Of a DNA stretch of 64,000 nucleotides, positions 6,145 to 13,837 are shown piece after piece. The notes under the pieces were generated by a model that was given only the letters and a program-made list of their open reading frames with translations, was not told the origin of the DNA and did not search any database. The first letter of the stretch is position 1; each line of letters starts with the position of its first letter. Origin of the DNA: a virus; IMG/VR virus record IMGVR_UViG_3300032897_000001, positions 36,795 through 100,794 of that record; one strand, given 5' to 3'. The position numbers and the translations under genes were made by a program.

Positions 6145-6413
6145 CAGCGGTGTTGACAACAGCCCGGATATGGTCCCTGATTAGGGCACGTCTGAAAAGA
6201 CATGGCGCGATTCCTGCCGATTTACTGCCTGTGCAGTTGAAAGGTCCGATCGCGCCATGGAGAAGCGGGGCGGCGGGGAAACCAGTGGAGAATGGTTATG
6301 CCCAACAAATCCCGAGAATGGACCAGCGGCCCGTGCAATGGCGTCGTGTACATCGCCACAAAGCCGCAGAGATTCCGGTTCCGTCTTATTTGGGGTTACC
6401 GAATAATCGGTAA
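6141..6413 (+). CDS. Doubtful small ORF after the DUF1874 gene
   Basis: A TTG at 6141 overlaps the previous stop and opens a frame whose first 45 residues look protein-like (ARIWSLIRARLKRHGAIPAD). The second half overlaps the better-supported gene at 6298 in another frame. It could be a short real gene, a remnant, or chance. Confidence 0.3.
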   Translation: MTAVLTTARIWSLIRARLKRHGAIPADLLPVQLKGPIAPWRSGAAGKPVENGYAQQIPRMDQRPVQWRRVHRHKAAEIPVPSYLGLPNNR

Positions 6414-6504
6414 CCCCGACCCCTACACGGTCTATGCTGTTGAATGGCAGCATGTCCCCGACGCTGTGCGCCACGACGCACAGCGGCACTTTAGAATTGA
6501 ATAG
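6298..6504 (+). CDS. Hypothetical protein, 68 aa
   Basis: ATG at 6298 lies 7 bases after GTGGAG; an in-frame ATG two codons upstream is less well spaced. The centre RFRFRLIWGYRIIG is strand-like and the C-terminus basic. No family was recognised. It is followed within 8 bases by the next small gene. Confidence 0.6.
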   Translation: MPNKSREWTSGPCNGVVYIATKPQRFRFRLIWGYRIIGNPDPYTVYAVEWQHVPDAVRHDAQRHFRIE

Positions 6505-6511
6505 GTGAACA

Positions 6512-6658
6512 GTGAGCAAAGAGCGGGAGTTATACCGCAGGGAGGCAGAAATGCTTTCCGCGGCCATCAAAGAAGCGGCGGACGCCCAACAAGCCCGAGA
6601 GGAGGCGCGCCGAGTTGAATTGGAGGCCGCCCGCCGCGCGGGCGCCGAACGGGAGTAA
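6512..6658 (+). CDS. Small coiled-coil protein, 48 aa
   Basis: GTG at 6512, after GGTGA, opens a frame that is almost entirely one charged helix: ERELYRREAEM, then repeated Glu/Ala/Arg heptads. It ends at TAA 6656-6658, and GGGAG within its last codons serves the next gene. It is too short to carry a catalytic function; a small oligomerising partner is plausible. Confidence 0.6.
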   Translation: MSKERELYRREAEMLSAAIKEAADAQQAREEARRVELEAARRAGAERE

Positions 6659-6663
6659 AAGCA

Positions 6664-6981
6664 ATGAGCAAAGACGATGATCTTTGGGAGGATTGGGCAC
6701 AGATGTCTGATGCTGCCATTCAACGGGAGATGGACGAACTAGACAGGCAATTGGAGGCAGCACAAGCTGTCATTGACAAACTGCCTATATTAAATCAAGT
6801 CGCGCACTACCGCACGAACATTCTGCGGGATATTCTCAATAATCGGCGCCGCGCACATAGTAACGAATCTGCACTGAAAATGTTCAACGAACATTGGCGT
6901 AAATCTATCCGCCGCAACCAGATTCGCCTGCTCAAGTTACGGATTTGGCGGACAACTGGTGTTTATCCCGGTCAAGCTTGA
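6664..6981 (+). CDS. Hypothetical coiled-coil protein, 105 aa
   Basis: ATG follows GGGAG closely. An acidic N-terminus (MSKDDDLWEDW) leads into heptad-like helices (REMDELDRQLEAAQAVIDKL) and a strongly basic C-terminus with RRNQIRLLKLRIWR. The acidic-to-basic profile suggests nucleic-acid contact by the tail. Its end overlaps the end of the converging nuclease gene by 10 bases. Confidence 0.68.
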   Translation: MSKDDDLWEDWAQMSDAAIQREMDELDRQLEAAQAVIDKLPILNQVAHYRTNILRDILNNRRRAHSNESALKMFNEHWRKSIRRNQIRLLKLRIWRTTGVYPGQA

Positions 6982-7388
6982 CGGGGATATTCCCGTGTAA
7001 GAATTTCGCGAACGGCAACCCAGTCCCATTTGGCTTTGCCGCCCTGCCACATCCCCAGCGGTTCCGCGCCCACGAGTCCGTGATCGCGGACCGCGATTAC
7101 ATCAGCACCGCGGAACAGATAGAGTTCATCGCGTTTGGTTTGCCGGACAGCGATGAAACAACGCCCGCCAAGGCGCCAATAGCGGGACAACCACGCAATC
7201 TGCAGGGTCCGGAACTTTACGGCGTTTGCCGCGGTCTTTTTACTTTCGATCCAACCTGCAATTCCGCACGGGAACAGGTAGTGTGCATCCGGCACGCCTC
7301 CTTCCGTAAGTCCCGTTTCGACGGATACCCACATGGCAGTGGGAAGTTTCTGCCGAAAAGTAATACGCAAGGCACCGTCACGGGACAT
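6972..7388 (-). CDS. PD-(D/E)XK nuclease, VRR-NUC / resolvase-like, 138 aa
   Basis: GVPDAHYLFPCGIAGWIESK holds the motif D...E-x-K, with Asp in the GVPD segment and Glu-Ser-Lys in GWIESK. KFRTLQIAWLSRYWRLGGR follows, the usual helix with Gln that completes VRR-NUC or Hjc-type Holliday-junction resolvase folds. Family knowledge: these cut branched DNA or act as repair nucleases. It is on the minus strand inside an otherwise plus-strand early region; its ATG at 7388 has AGAGGT upstream, and the start of the helicase gene is only 31 bases away, divergently. It could serve recombination or DNA packaging together with that helicase. Confidence 0.78.
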   Translation of the reverse strand: MSRDGALRITFRQKLPTAMWVSVETGLTEGGVPDAHYLFPCGIAGWIESKKTAANAVKFRTLQIAWLSRYWRLGGRCFIAVRQTKRDELYLFRGADVIAVRDHGLVGAEPLGMWQGGKAKWDWVAVREILTREYPRQA

Positions 7389-7419
7389 ATGAGAACCTCT
7401 ACAAACACAAGGAACCTTT

Positions 7420-9087
7420 ATGCCGGACTACGTTTCCCGCCGCAAGCCGCGCGCGCATCAAGTGGATGCACTGAAAGCGATTGACGGACAACGTGCTTTT
7501 GCTGTGCTTATGGGCATGCGTTGCGGAAAGAGCAAGGTGATTACCGATGATTTCGGCAAAATGGTCACAGAGCGTCGCGCGCTTGATCTTCTCATAATCG
7601 CTCCGGCAGGCGCATACTTGCCCTGGCAAGGTGCACTGCAAGATGATCTTCCGGAAAGCATCTTCCGGGCGCTCCGAATGCACGTGTGGGTATCGTCTAA
7701 AGCACGGTCTAAAGGCGCACAGAGTGCCCGAGAGGCGTTCATGCTGTACCGTGGCCCGCGGGCACTTATCATCAACACAGAAGCCTTGTCGAGCGTCCTG
7801 ACGGCACGGCAATTCGTTGATGATTTTGTTTGTCAACGGCGGGAGCAGTGCGTTGCGGTGATTGATGAAAGCGTTACGATAAAAAATCCTGAATCAAATG
7901 CCGGAAAATTCGTTGCCGCACGTCTTGGTACAGTGGCGGGATGGCGTCGCATCATGTCAGGACTCGTCTCTCCACGCTCTCCCACAGATTTGTGGAACCA
8001 GTTCAAATTTCTTGATCCGAGTATCCTGGGCTTTGAAGACTTCGTGGCGTTTCGGGCGCGTTACGAAAAAGTCAAATACGTGTGTATGGCGCCCAGTAGC
8101 CTTCTACGGGAAAAATTGCGCGCGTTAGTGGGCGATTTGCAGACGCTGCCGGGCGCCCAAATGGCACTGGTGGCCCGGCGTATCAATCCAGATATCAACC
8201 CACAAGGCATGGGGAGAGCACAGCTTAGGAACTGGATTGACGCTCAAGTTGAAGGCATGCCGCGGGATTCTATGATTGACGCCATTCAACGGTTCGGCGG
8301 ATATGTGCAGAGCGTCGCGGTAGTGGAAGGCTTTCAAAATCTCGGGGAACTGCGGGATAAGATCGCACCCTACTCTTTCCGGGTCCGTCTTGAAGATTGC
8401 TTCGATATGCCCCCCGTGGATTACTCGTTTCGCGATGTCGAGATGACACAGGAACAGGCGCGGATTTATCGCGAGATGAAACAGAATGCTACAGCGATCC
8501 TGGAAAGTCTTGATCACGTAACGGCGACACACGTCGTAACGCAGATGCTCCGATTACACCAAGTGCTGTGCGGCCATGCTGTGGATGAAGAAGGTACGAT
8601 CCACGACGTACCGGAAAAACGTACTGCGGAACTGTGCAGCATGTTGGAAGATTATGATGCAAAAGCAATCATTTGGGTAAGCTATGATCGCAGCATGCAG
8701 AAAGTCGTAGCAGCACTAGAAAAACGATATGGTGCAGGCAGTGTGGCGAGGTTCTGGGGCGGCAATGTCAAGACTCGCGAGGCAGAGGAAGTACTATTCA
8801 AGACTGATCCGCAGTGCCGATTCATGGTGGCAACACCAGACGCGGGCGGGATGGGGCGGGATTGGAGCGTTGCCGATTGGGTGATATACTTTTCCACAAA
8901 GAACAATCTGCACCATCGCTATCAATCCGAGGACCGGGCAAAGGCTGTTGGTAAAATGCGCCCGATCGCATACACGGATATGCGCGTACCCGGAACAGTG
9001 GAGGATAAGAACCTGCAGTGTCTCCGGAATAAAATAGACATGGCAACAGTGATCGCTGGTGACGATTGGAGAAAGTGGCTGATATGA
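7420..9087 (+). CDS. SNF2-type DEAD-like helicase, 555 aa
   Basis: Superfamily 2 motifs in order: Q-like RAHQVDAL, Walker A MGMRCGKSK (residues 31-39), IIAPAG (Ia), motif II VIDES near 147, motif III SGLVSPRSPTDLW, and motif VI HRYQSEDRAKAVGK near 499. Spacing and the SPRSP(T)DLW signature match phage SNF2-like helicases. Motif II ends in Ser instead of His or Gln, a variant that keeps the catalytic DE pair. Role: ATP-driven DNA translocation, likely in replication or recombination. The start follows AAGGAA, and the end overlaps the next gene as ATGA. Confidence 0.9.
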   Translation: MPDYVSRRKPRAHQVDALKAIDGQRAFAVLMGMRCGKSKVITDDFGKMVTERRALDLLIIAPAGAYLPWQGALQDDLPESIFRALRMHVWVSSKARSKGAQSAREAFMLYRGPRALIINTEALSSVLTARQFVDDFVCQRREQCVAVIDESVTIKNPESNAGKFVAARLGTVAGWRRIMSGLVSPRSPTDLWNQFKFLDPSILGFEDFVAFRARYEKVKYVCMAPSSLLREKLRALVGDLQTLPGAQMALVARRINPDINPQGMGRAQLRNWIDAQVEGMPRDSMIDAIQRFGGYVQSVAVVEGFQNLGELRDKIAPYSFRVRLEDCFDMPPVDYSFRDVEMTQEQARIYREMKQNATAILESLDHVTATHVVTQMLRLHQVLCGHAVDEEGTIHDVPEKRTAELCSMLEDYDAKAIIWVSYDRSMQKVVAALEKRYGAGSVARFWGGNVKTREAEEVLFKTDPQCRFMVATPDAGGMGRDWSVADWVIYFSTKNNLHHRYQSEDRAKAVGKMRPIAYTDMRVPGTVEDKNLQCLRNKIDMATVIAGDDWRKWLI

Positions 9088-9371
9088 GTGTGGACGATAT
9101 TTTACCTATGTCGCTGGAACTCTCCGTGCGACTTCGTGTCATGGAGTACGAAGCCCGCGGCGGGCCGGTTGCCCAAGATTGGGAGCGTACCAAGCCTTTC
9201 TCCCAAGTCTTGGTCGAGAAGGGCGATGTGCTGCAATTCGGCGGCAAACGAAGCAAGTCCGGAGAAATCGCGGCGCTCTTCAATCAATTGGCAGATGCTG
9301 TTGCAGTCATGGCATTTGCACCAGGAGGCGTGTCTTTGTTTGGGGTAAAATATCAGGGAAAAGCAAGCTGA
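9084..9371 (+). CDS. Hypothetical protein, 95 aa, translationally coupled to the helicase
   Basis: ATG 9084 overlaps the helicase stop (ATGA), so the two are coupled. The sequence has an N-terminal helix with SVDDILPMSLELSVRLRVME and a hydrophobic C-terminal strand (VAVMAFAPGGVSLFGVKY). No known motif. A small helicase partner is a reasonable guess from the coupling alone. Confidence 0.68.
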   Translation: MSVDDILPMSLELSVRLRVMEYEARGGPVAQDWERTKPFSQVLVEKGDVLQFGGKRSKSGEIAALFNQLADAVAVMAFAPGGVSLFGVKYQGKAS

Positions 9372-9390
9372 TTTTTTGAAAAAATTTCGC

Positions 9391-9418
9391 TTTACAACGG
9401 AAACTGAGCCGATATGGT
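9391..9418 (+). promoter_or_regulatory. Possible promoter with AT-rich inverted repeat upstream
   Basis: TTTACA (9391-9396) and TATGGT (9413-9418) are 16 bases apart. TTTTTTGAAAAAA lies just upstream, like the AT-rich repeats of the three early promoters. The spacer has no operator palindrome. It would serve the run of small genes from 9444. Confidence 0.45.
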
Positions 9419-9443
9419 GACACCCGCATATGGAGAATGCGAA

Positions 9444-9605
9444 ATGTCTGAAGATACCGAAAAGCGCAACGAAGAAGCCCGCGAACGTATTCGTCTGCTA
9501 GCGGAACAGGAACGCAAGCGGCAAAAGATCACCAATCCCGAGACCGGCATTGACACGGGACCGGTGGAAGTAAACCGCGGCGGATCGCAACACAGCGCGA
9601 GCTAG
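9444..9605 (+). CDS. Small hydrophilic protein, 53 aa
   Basis: ATG 9444 has GGAG at 9432-9435. An upstream in-frame ATG falls in the -10 box and is unlikely. One long charged helix (SEDTEKRNEEARERIRLLAE) is followed by a polar tail. No motif recognised. Confidence 0.6.
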   Translation: MSEDTEKRNEEARERIRLLAEQERKRQKITNPETGIDTGPVEVNRGGSQHSAS

Positions 9606-9615
9606 GAGAAATAAA

Positions 9616-9816
9616 ATGGCGATTTTTGTTGTGGCGTATGTGGACCCCTACGACAACAAGGTTTTCCTGGAAAAGATAGAAGCATCTGATGAGATGGAAG
9701 CACTGCGCAAACACACCAAGATTCAGGTATGGGATTTTGGTGGTTGCGCCACACCGCAACAGGTGAAGGAACTTCTATCTGGTGGAGACTACATGGTTGA
9801 AACAATCCAAGTATGA
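9616..9816 (+). CDS. Hypothetical protein, 66 aa
   Basis: ATG follows TAGGAGAAATAAA, a strong site. It begins with a beta strand (AIFVVAYVDPYDNKVF), then a helix (SDEMEALRKHTK), a small alpha/beta fold. Function unknown. Confidence 0.68.
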   Translation: MAIFVVAYVDPYDNKVFLEKIEASDEMEALRKHTKIQVWDFGGCATPQQVKELLSGGDYMVETIQV

Positions 9817-9985
9817 CTGGTGCCACATGTTTGCATGGATTGTCTTGATTTTGATTTGTGATGCAGGCGCACCTTGTGACTGGGTGCCTGCGTCGGCGCC
9901 AATGGCACAGAATGCCTGTGAAAAGGAAGTTAAAGAACTTCTGAAACGGCATATCATTGCCAAATGCGAACCAAACCGGAGCTAA
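9782..9985 (+). CDS. Small protein with an N-terminal membrane or signal segment
   Basis: The frame begins at GTG 9782 inside the end of the previous gene; the ATG at 9827 would give 52 aa. Its hydrophobic stretch MFAWIVLILICDAGAP could be a signal peptide or anchor, followed by a small Lys/Glu/Cys-rich domain (NACEKEVKELLKRHIIAKC). Small anchored proteins of this shape include lysis accessory proteins, but nothing here is diagnostic. Start uncertain. Confidence 0.5.
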   Translation: METTWLKQSKYDWCHMFAWIVLILICDAGAPCDWVPASAPMAQNACEKEVKELLKRHIIAKCEPNRS

Positions 9986-9989
9986 GCAA

Positions 9990-10079
9990 ATGATTGAACT
10001 TGCTTTCGCGTTGTTGTGGTCTGGGTGCGCCTCCGTGTTTATCATGGAGGCGGCACACTTCTATAGGGACTTGATATGA
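9990..10079 (+). CDS. Very small membrane peptide, 29 aa
   Basis: ATG 9990 runs to the TGA at 10077-10079, which overlaps the next ATG. MIELAFALLWSGCASVFIME is hydrophobic, long enough for one membrane span. The tight overlap with the next gene supports translation, but the ribosome-binding site is weak. Confidence 0.45.
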   Translation: MIELAFALLWSGCASVFIMEAAHFYRDLI

Positions 10080-10615
10080 AAAAGGATGTGCTGGACGAAC
10101 TAATGCCCAACAATCCCAGGACGTTCCTTCTAGCAGAGGAATTGATGGGAAAAAAGTGGGACCATATTGCGTTGTTGCCTAGCAGCAGTGGTTCAGAGTA
10201 TTGGTTTAATAGCCCGCTGTATGCGGGCTGGTTTACGCGCGAGGGTCTATTGTATTTGGTGGACTTCGTTGAAAATTACAGATTCCCTGTTCCCATGTTA
10301 GCGGAAGGTAACTACAACCCAGAACCATCTCCGCCACGGATTGATGACAGGTGCTTTCCGATTATTTTTGAGGGTCTTTTCTATAAGACCGAAAACCAGT
10401 ATCTAACAAGCGTTGGATGGCCTGCAGGAACGCGTTGCTGGTTTACATTTGTGGGGTGTGGCTGGCGGTATAGTGTTTCTGCCGAAAATCCGGAACTCAT
10501 GGTAGCACGAACTATCGTGTTTATGCACGCATCTCTCCGGTGGAGAGATGCGCCGCTACACCACAGGCACAATTTCCGGGATACGCTCACAACTTTTGTG
10601 CGGGAAAGGCAATAA
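10076..10615 (+). CDS. Hypothetical protein, 179 aa
   Basis: ATG 10076 overlaps the preceding stop (ATGA). The protein is rich in aromatic residues and Pro, with many strand-like segments (YWFNSPLYAGWFTREGLLYL). It has no signal peptide and no recognised motif. It is followed after 3 bases by the HTH gene. Confidence 0.65.
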   Translation: MKKDVLDELMPNNPRTFLLAEELMGKKWDHIALLPSSSGSEYWFNSPLYAGWFTREGLLYLVDFVENYRFPVPMLAEGNYNPEPSPPRIDDRCFPIIFEGLFYKTENQYLTSVGWPAGTRCWFTFVGCGWRYSVSAENPELMVARTIVFMHASLRWRDAPLHHRHNFRDTLTTFVRERQ

Positions 10616-10618
10616 AGA

Positions 10619-10975
10619 GTGCCTAAAAAGATTTCCTTTTCAGCGGAAGATACCCGTAGAATTCGGGATATCGTGGCGACAAAGTCAATTGCACAGGCTG
10701 CGAAGGAAATGCGCATTTCCGTTCAGGCAATGCGAAGATTCTGCTATAAGCAGGGTTTTTACATATCAAAGGATTCCCCACAGCGGAAATATCAGGTAAT
10801 CGTCAATATACCTACAGCTGCAGCAATATTGGCTGCGGCCAATGTGCGTGATATCGTACCCAACGAATTGGTAACACGCTTATTGGAAACCTTGGCTGAG
10901 GATAAGCTTTTTGATGCTGTCCTAGCTGATAGTGTCTTCGAAAATAAGACAGTGAAAAACACAGTGGCGAGGTAA
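10619..10975 (+). CDS. Helix-turn-helix DNA-binding protein, 118 aa
   Basis: GTG at 10619 follows AAAGG. Residues about 10-45 (RRIRDIVATKSIAQAAKEMRI and then SVQAMRRFCYKQGF) form a textbook HTH: turn residues and the recognition helix SVQAMRRFC fit resolvase or MerR-like HTH units. The C-terminal half is a helical dimerisation-like segment. It may regulate early genes; the operator palindromes near promoters 1-3 are candidate targets, but no direct link is visible. Confidence 0.65.
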   Translation: MPKKISFSAEDTRRIRDIVATKSIAQAAKEMRISVQAMRRFCYKQGFYISKDSPQRKYQVIVNIPTAAAILAAANVRDIVPNELVTRLLETLAEDKLFDAVLADSVFENKTVKNTVAR

Positions 10976-10979
10976 AACC

Positions 10980-11477
10980 ATGGTAAATCGCATTCGGATT
11001 GATCTGCAAAAGTCCCTGGAGGAAAATGGAATGGTTGACTCATATCCTTACGATACGCCACCCTCTCCGCCATCTGCACCCTATGTTGGCGATATCCATG
11101 ACTTAAGCAGTATCCAGGAACGTCGGGACTTCGTACAGCAACGTGTATCCACAAACGCGACGCCGCGTGTTCCTGTTGCTCCTGATCCTTTTGTTGAAGA
11201 TCTTCGCCGCACAGCCAAGGAACGTATTCAAACATTGCCGCGGACCATTGTTGCTGCCGACAAAGACGCAATGGATATCGGCGCCGTCGCCGAATGGTTC
11301 GCCTCAATGAGCGTGCGCGGTTCCCGGGGAGTTTTCCGGGAAGTCGTCGAAATGGAAGGCTGGAACAAGGAAGGTTGGCCAACGCCAATGCAACTCGCTG
11401 AGTTCATGGCGGACTGGGCACACAAGAGGATGCAGCGATCAGTCGTAGAACCTGATGAATCCAGCGAACCCGTATGA
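10980..11477 (+). CDS. Hypothetical protein, 165 aa
   Basis: ATG at 10980 is four bases after the HTH gene. It has a Pro-rich disordered N-terminus (PPSPPSAPYVGD), basic helices, then a compact C-terminal part with WFASMSVRGSRGVFREVV and PTPMQLAEFMADW. No family recognised. It ends in ATGA shared with the exported protein gene. Confidence 0.65.
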   Translation: MVNRIRIDLQKSLEENGMVDSYPYDTPPSPPSAPYVGDIHDLSSIQERRDFVQQRVSTNATPRVPVAPDPFVEDLRRTAKERIQTLPRTIVAADKDAMDIGAVAEWFASMSVRGSRGVFREVVEMEGWNKEGWPTPMQLAEFMADWAHKRMQRSVVEPDESSEPV

Positions 11478-12034
11478 GACGCTTGTGTTGCGCCATCGCG
11501 TTTAGCGCGGCTGTCTATAGTCCCGCTTATGCGGACTGGCTCCAAAACCTCATGACAACCCCGGCGCCTGCGTTGAAGCAGGCGCCACACAATGAGTGCC
11601 AGTCAGAAAGCAGCATCCGTGCCGCGGGATCTTACCCCATGTACACAAGGCGCCTTCCGGGCTATGTGGGGCGGCGTTGTTGGTATGCTGCACACAATGA
11701 AAAGCCAACCGTGCATTCGAAACGAAACACGCGGCAAGTGGTGGATCATCCTCGAATAGAAACCACAGGCACGGCTTCACGTGTTCCGGATTCGAGTCCT
11801 CAAGACACCGATCGTGAATTTTTGGCCGGACGCAGACAGCTTATCGCGGACTTCCCCGACATGGCCTTTGACCTCGCGATCGAACCCCCCGCGCGAACAA
11901 CTCCGGCACAAGGTAGGGCGCTGGCTGACTTGTTGTTTGACGAAATGCTGCAAGTCAACCGAAGTTGGTTTCTCATAACGGTGGAAACCGTGTTGATGAC
12001 CACACACAGTCAACACCGACAACCATTCTGGTAA
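11474..12034 (+). CDS. Exported hypothetical protein, 186 aa
   Basis: ATG 11474 overlaps the previous stop (ATGA). MRRLCCAIAFSAAVYSPAYA is a Sec signal peptide with a signal peptidase I site at AYA. The mature part has Cys/Arg/Tyr-rich YTRRLPGYVGRRCWYAA, a type seen in small exported alphaproteobacterial proteins, then a helical C-terminus. A phage-encoded secreted protein suggests modification of the host envelope. Confidence 0.65.
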   Translation: MRRLCCAIAFSAAVYSPAYADWLQNLMTTPAPALKQAPHNECQSESSIRAAGSYPMYTRRLPGYVGRRCWYAAHNEKPTVHSKRNTRQVVDHPRIETTGTASRVPDSSPQDTDREFLAGRRQLIADFPDMAFDLAIEPPARTTPAQGRALADLLFDEMLQVNRSWFLITVETVLMTTHSQHRQPFW

Positions 12035-12046
12035 GGAGACGGGGGT

Positions 12047-12256
12047 ATGTCCACAAAAACCGTGGAACTGGAAGAAGATGTGTTGGAATTCGCGAGACAG
12101 CGCTGTGAAGCAGATATCGAATTAGGAATGCGCACAATCGCCCGAATCTCTGAACGCCGTGGACAGGACGTTCGTGCGGTACAAGACGGGAAAAAGGTAA
12201 TGGATTATGTAATAATGGCTCGCAGGCTTAAGGGAGCCTTGGACAAGGCGCGCTAA
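12047..12256 (+). CDS. Small hypothetical protein, 69 aa
   Basis: ATG is preceded by AAGGAGACGGGGGT. Mostly one or two amphipathic charged helices; no motif recognised. It is the last plus-strand early gene before the convergent outer-membrane-protein gene. Confidence 0.65.
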   Translation: MSTKTVELEEDVLEFARQRCEADIELGMRTIARISERRGQDVRAVQDGKKVMDYVIMARRLKGALDKAR

Positions 12257-12277
12257 GCACGGGATGTGTCGAGACAA

Positions 12278-12305
12278 CAAAAAACCCAGCCCTTTCGGGC
12301 TGGGT
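12278..12305 (-). terminator. Rho-independent terminator for the outer-membrane-protein gene
   Basis: ACCCAGCCC (12284-12292) pairs with GGGCTGGGT (12297-12305) with loop TTTC. Read on the minus strand it is followed by six T residues. The A-run on the plus-strand side gives little termination for plus-strand genes. It lies 38 bases after the end of the outer-membrane-protein gene. Confidence 0.9.
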
Positions 12306-12342
12306 CAAGTTCAGGGAGGAAACGTCAACGAATCAAGCTATA

Positions 12343-13071
12343 TCAAAATTTATAGCTTGCGCCAAGCCTAAAAACGTCTGCTTGGAAGGGTGCCGACAAC
12401 GAAATTCCGTATGCAGTATTCGCAACCGTCGCGTTGCCGAGATCTACTCGTAGCCATTCTGCACGCACCAACCAATGATCGCTAAGTGCGCCCTCAATAC
12501 CGCCACCGGCAGCCCAACCGATCTTCGTGGAAGATGCTCCGAACACGCCAATGTTACCCTTGCTGTCCACAAGGGTAACGGACGCGGAAGGATCGCCATA
12601 AGCAACACCCGCCGTGCCATAAATCAGCCAGTCTCGCACCAAGAACACACCAAACCGTGCGCGCGTAGTGCCAAACCAGTCATCTTTTGAACTTGCAGTG
12701 ATGAGTCCCGAGGCTAGTCCACCGCTGCCACTACCTTGCAAATTAGCAAGATCGATGTCGGTCTCAATGCCGGCATAAAACAAGTTATTCCCGAAACGGG
12801 TTCCCACACCCGTATGGAAACCGCCAACGAACCCCTGCGGAGATGCAGACAGGGTAGCCGCATCATTGGCGGAGAACGCACTGGTGCCCGTTGTATTGAA
12901 GCCATAGCCAATGTGTCCGCCGACATAGAACCCGGTAAACGGATCTGTAACAGGAAGATACGTCGCAGGCGCCTTTACTGCCACAGCCTTCGGCAAGTCT
13001 ACTGCCGCGGCGACTCCCGATGTAATAAGCATTGCCGCAAATGTCGTAATTGCTGCGATACGCTTTTTCAT
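12343..13071 (-). CDS. Outer-membrane beta-barrel protein (Omp25/31-like), 242 aa
   Basis: The start at 13071 has GGAG upstream. MKKRIAAITTFAAMLITSGVAAA is a Sec signal peptide. The mature part starts VDLPKAVAVKAP and then DPFTGFYVGGHIGYGFN, which is how Rhizobiales Omp25/Omp31-type porin-like proteins begin. Alternating strands follow and the chain ends ...LGASYKF with terminal Phe, as expected for a barrel assembled by the BAM complex. It has its own promoter (13117-13144) and terminator (12278-12305), so it is a moron gene. Possible roles: change of surface receptor, superinfection exclusion, or host envelope remodelling. It is unlike the neighbouring virion genes. Confidence 0.85.
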   Translation of the reverse strand: MKKRIAAITTFAAMLITSGVAAAVDLPKAVAVKAPATYLPVTDPFTGFYVGGHIGYGFNTTGTSAFSANDAATLSASPQGFVGGFHTGVGTRFGNNLFYAGIETDIDLANLQGSGSGGLASGLITASSKDDWFGTTRARFGVFLVRDWLIYGTAGVAYGDPSASVTLVDSKGNIGVFGASSTKIGWAAGGGIEGALSDHWLVRAEWLRVDLGNATVANTAYGISLSAPFQADVFRLGASYKF

Positions 13072-13116
13072 GACTACATGTCTCCAGACGCAGGTGCGCG
13101 CCGACATCCGCACACT

Positions 13117-13144
13117 ACTCTAGTTCGTCTCCGGCAGGTGTCAT
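13117..13144 (-). promoter_or_regulatory. Promoter of the outer-membrane-protein gene, with an overlapping inverted repeat
   Basis: On the minus strand ATGACA (13144-13139) and TAGAGT (13122-13117) are 16 bases apart; the -10 is identical to that of early promoter 2. CGGCAGGTGT (13132-13141) and ACACCTGCCG (13154-13163) form a 10-bp inverted repeat across the -35, either an operator or the terminator of the upstream late operon. Confidence 0.6.
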
Positions 13145-13173
13145 AAATTTACAACACCTGCCGAAGAAAGTAG

Positions 13174-13479
13174 TCACGACGCGGAAGACGTGTTCGCTCC
13201 GGAGAGGACAGGAGAATTTGCCTGTCCCTGCGTTACATGGTTTGCGAGTTCCACGGATGCTGCAACCAAGTTGCCACCATTAGCCTGTGCCAAAACAGCT
13301 AGGGCATTCAAGAACACCGGCTGCAGGGAATCCAATACCTGCACAACAGACGCTGCTGGTGCGCCGATGGCAGGAACCAACGGGAGCAGCTTTTCAACCC
13401 ACGGCGCCGCCGTGTGAAACTCTTGAGCCACTGTTGCTGCATCAGTAACAATGGTGTTGATGGTGCTAGATACGCTCAT
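13174..13479 (-). CDS. Hypothetical protein, 101 aa
   Basis: The sequence is Ala/Val-rich and weakly hydrophobic (WVEKLLPLVPAIGAPAASVV) with an Asn/Ser-rich tail. No catalytic motif and no convincing membrane segment. It is one of the last genes of the late operon, near the endolysin, so a lysis accessory role is possible but not shown. Confidence 0.65.
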   Translation of the reverse strand: MSVSSTINTIVTDAATVAQEFHTAAPWVEKLLPLVPAIGAPAASVVQVLDSLQPVFLNALAVLAQANGGNLVAASVELANHVTQGQANSPVLSGANTSSAS

Positions 13480-13522
13480 TTACACGTGCTCCTGTGTATG
13501 CCCGTAACACGGGCATTTATTA

Positions 13523-13837
13523 TCACGGATTCAAGGCCGCAGTCAGTCCAGTAATGGGCGACGGCGCCGCGGTGGACGGTACAGTAATCGTTGCAGGATT
13601 GCTAGACGCACTGACGCGCCCGCCCGAATCCTTGGCAAAAGCCGTAAAGATGTGTGCTCCTTCAACAAGCACACCGGTTGTGTATGTGGTGGCGGGTCCC
13701 GACACAGTCGCAATTTGTGATGCTGCAGCGCCATTGACTGCGTCGAAAATATCGACTTCCACGATATCAGTCAAAAGCAGCGCGGACCCGTCCGTGCGCG
13801 TCGTCGGCAGCGTCCAAATCAACGTAACAGTAGCCAT
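13523..13837 (-). CDS. Fibronectin type III-like domain protein, 104 aa
   Basis: The start at 13837 (MATVTLIWTLPTTRTDGSAL) has AGGAA upstream; upstream extension overlaps noncoding sequence. Features: LIWTLPTTRTDGSALLLTDIVEV and later ATTYTTGVLVEGAHIFTAFAKDSGG, the strand pattern of an FN3/Ig-like sandwich with the Y-x-T-x-L-x-x-G core. Family knowledge: single small FN3 proteins are common virion decorations and bind carbohydrates or protein surfaces. Linked to fibre genes. Confidence 0.65.
   Translation of the reverse strand: MATVTLIWTLPTTRTDGSALLLTDIVEVDIFDAVNGAAASQIATVSGPATTYTTGVLVEGAHIFTAFAKDSGGRVSASSNPATITVPSTAAPSPITGLTAALNP

Noticed and set aside
6945-7484. Plus-strand frame of 179 codons across the nuclease
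   Set aside because: It is antisense to the minus-strand nuclease, whose motifs (GVPD, WIESK) are clear, and runs into the helicase start.
9690-9720. CTGATGA in the plus-strand gene at 9616, and other CTGATGA or inverse copies (11450, 14578, 34488)
   Set aside because: No GAAA, GTC or matching stems around them; they are within coding frames.
13132-13163. Inverted repeat upstream of the outer-membrane gene as terminator
   Set aside because: It has no T-run on the minus strand and overlaps a -35 box, so an operator is more probable; kept as part of the promoter entry only.
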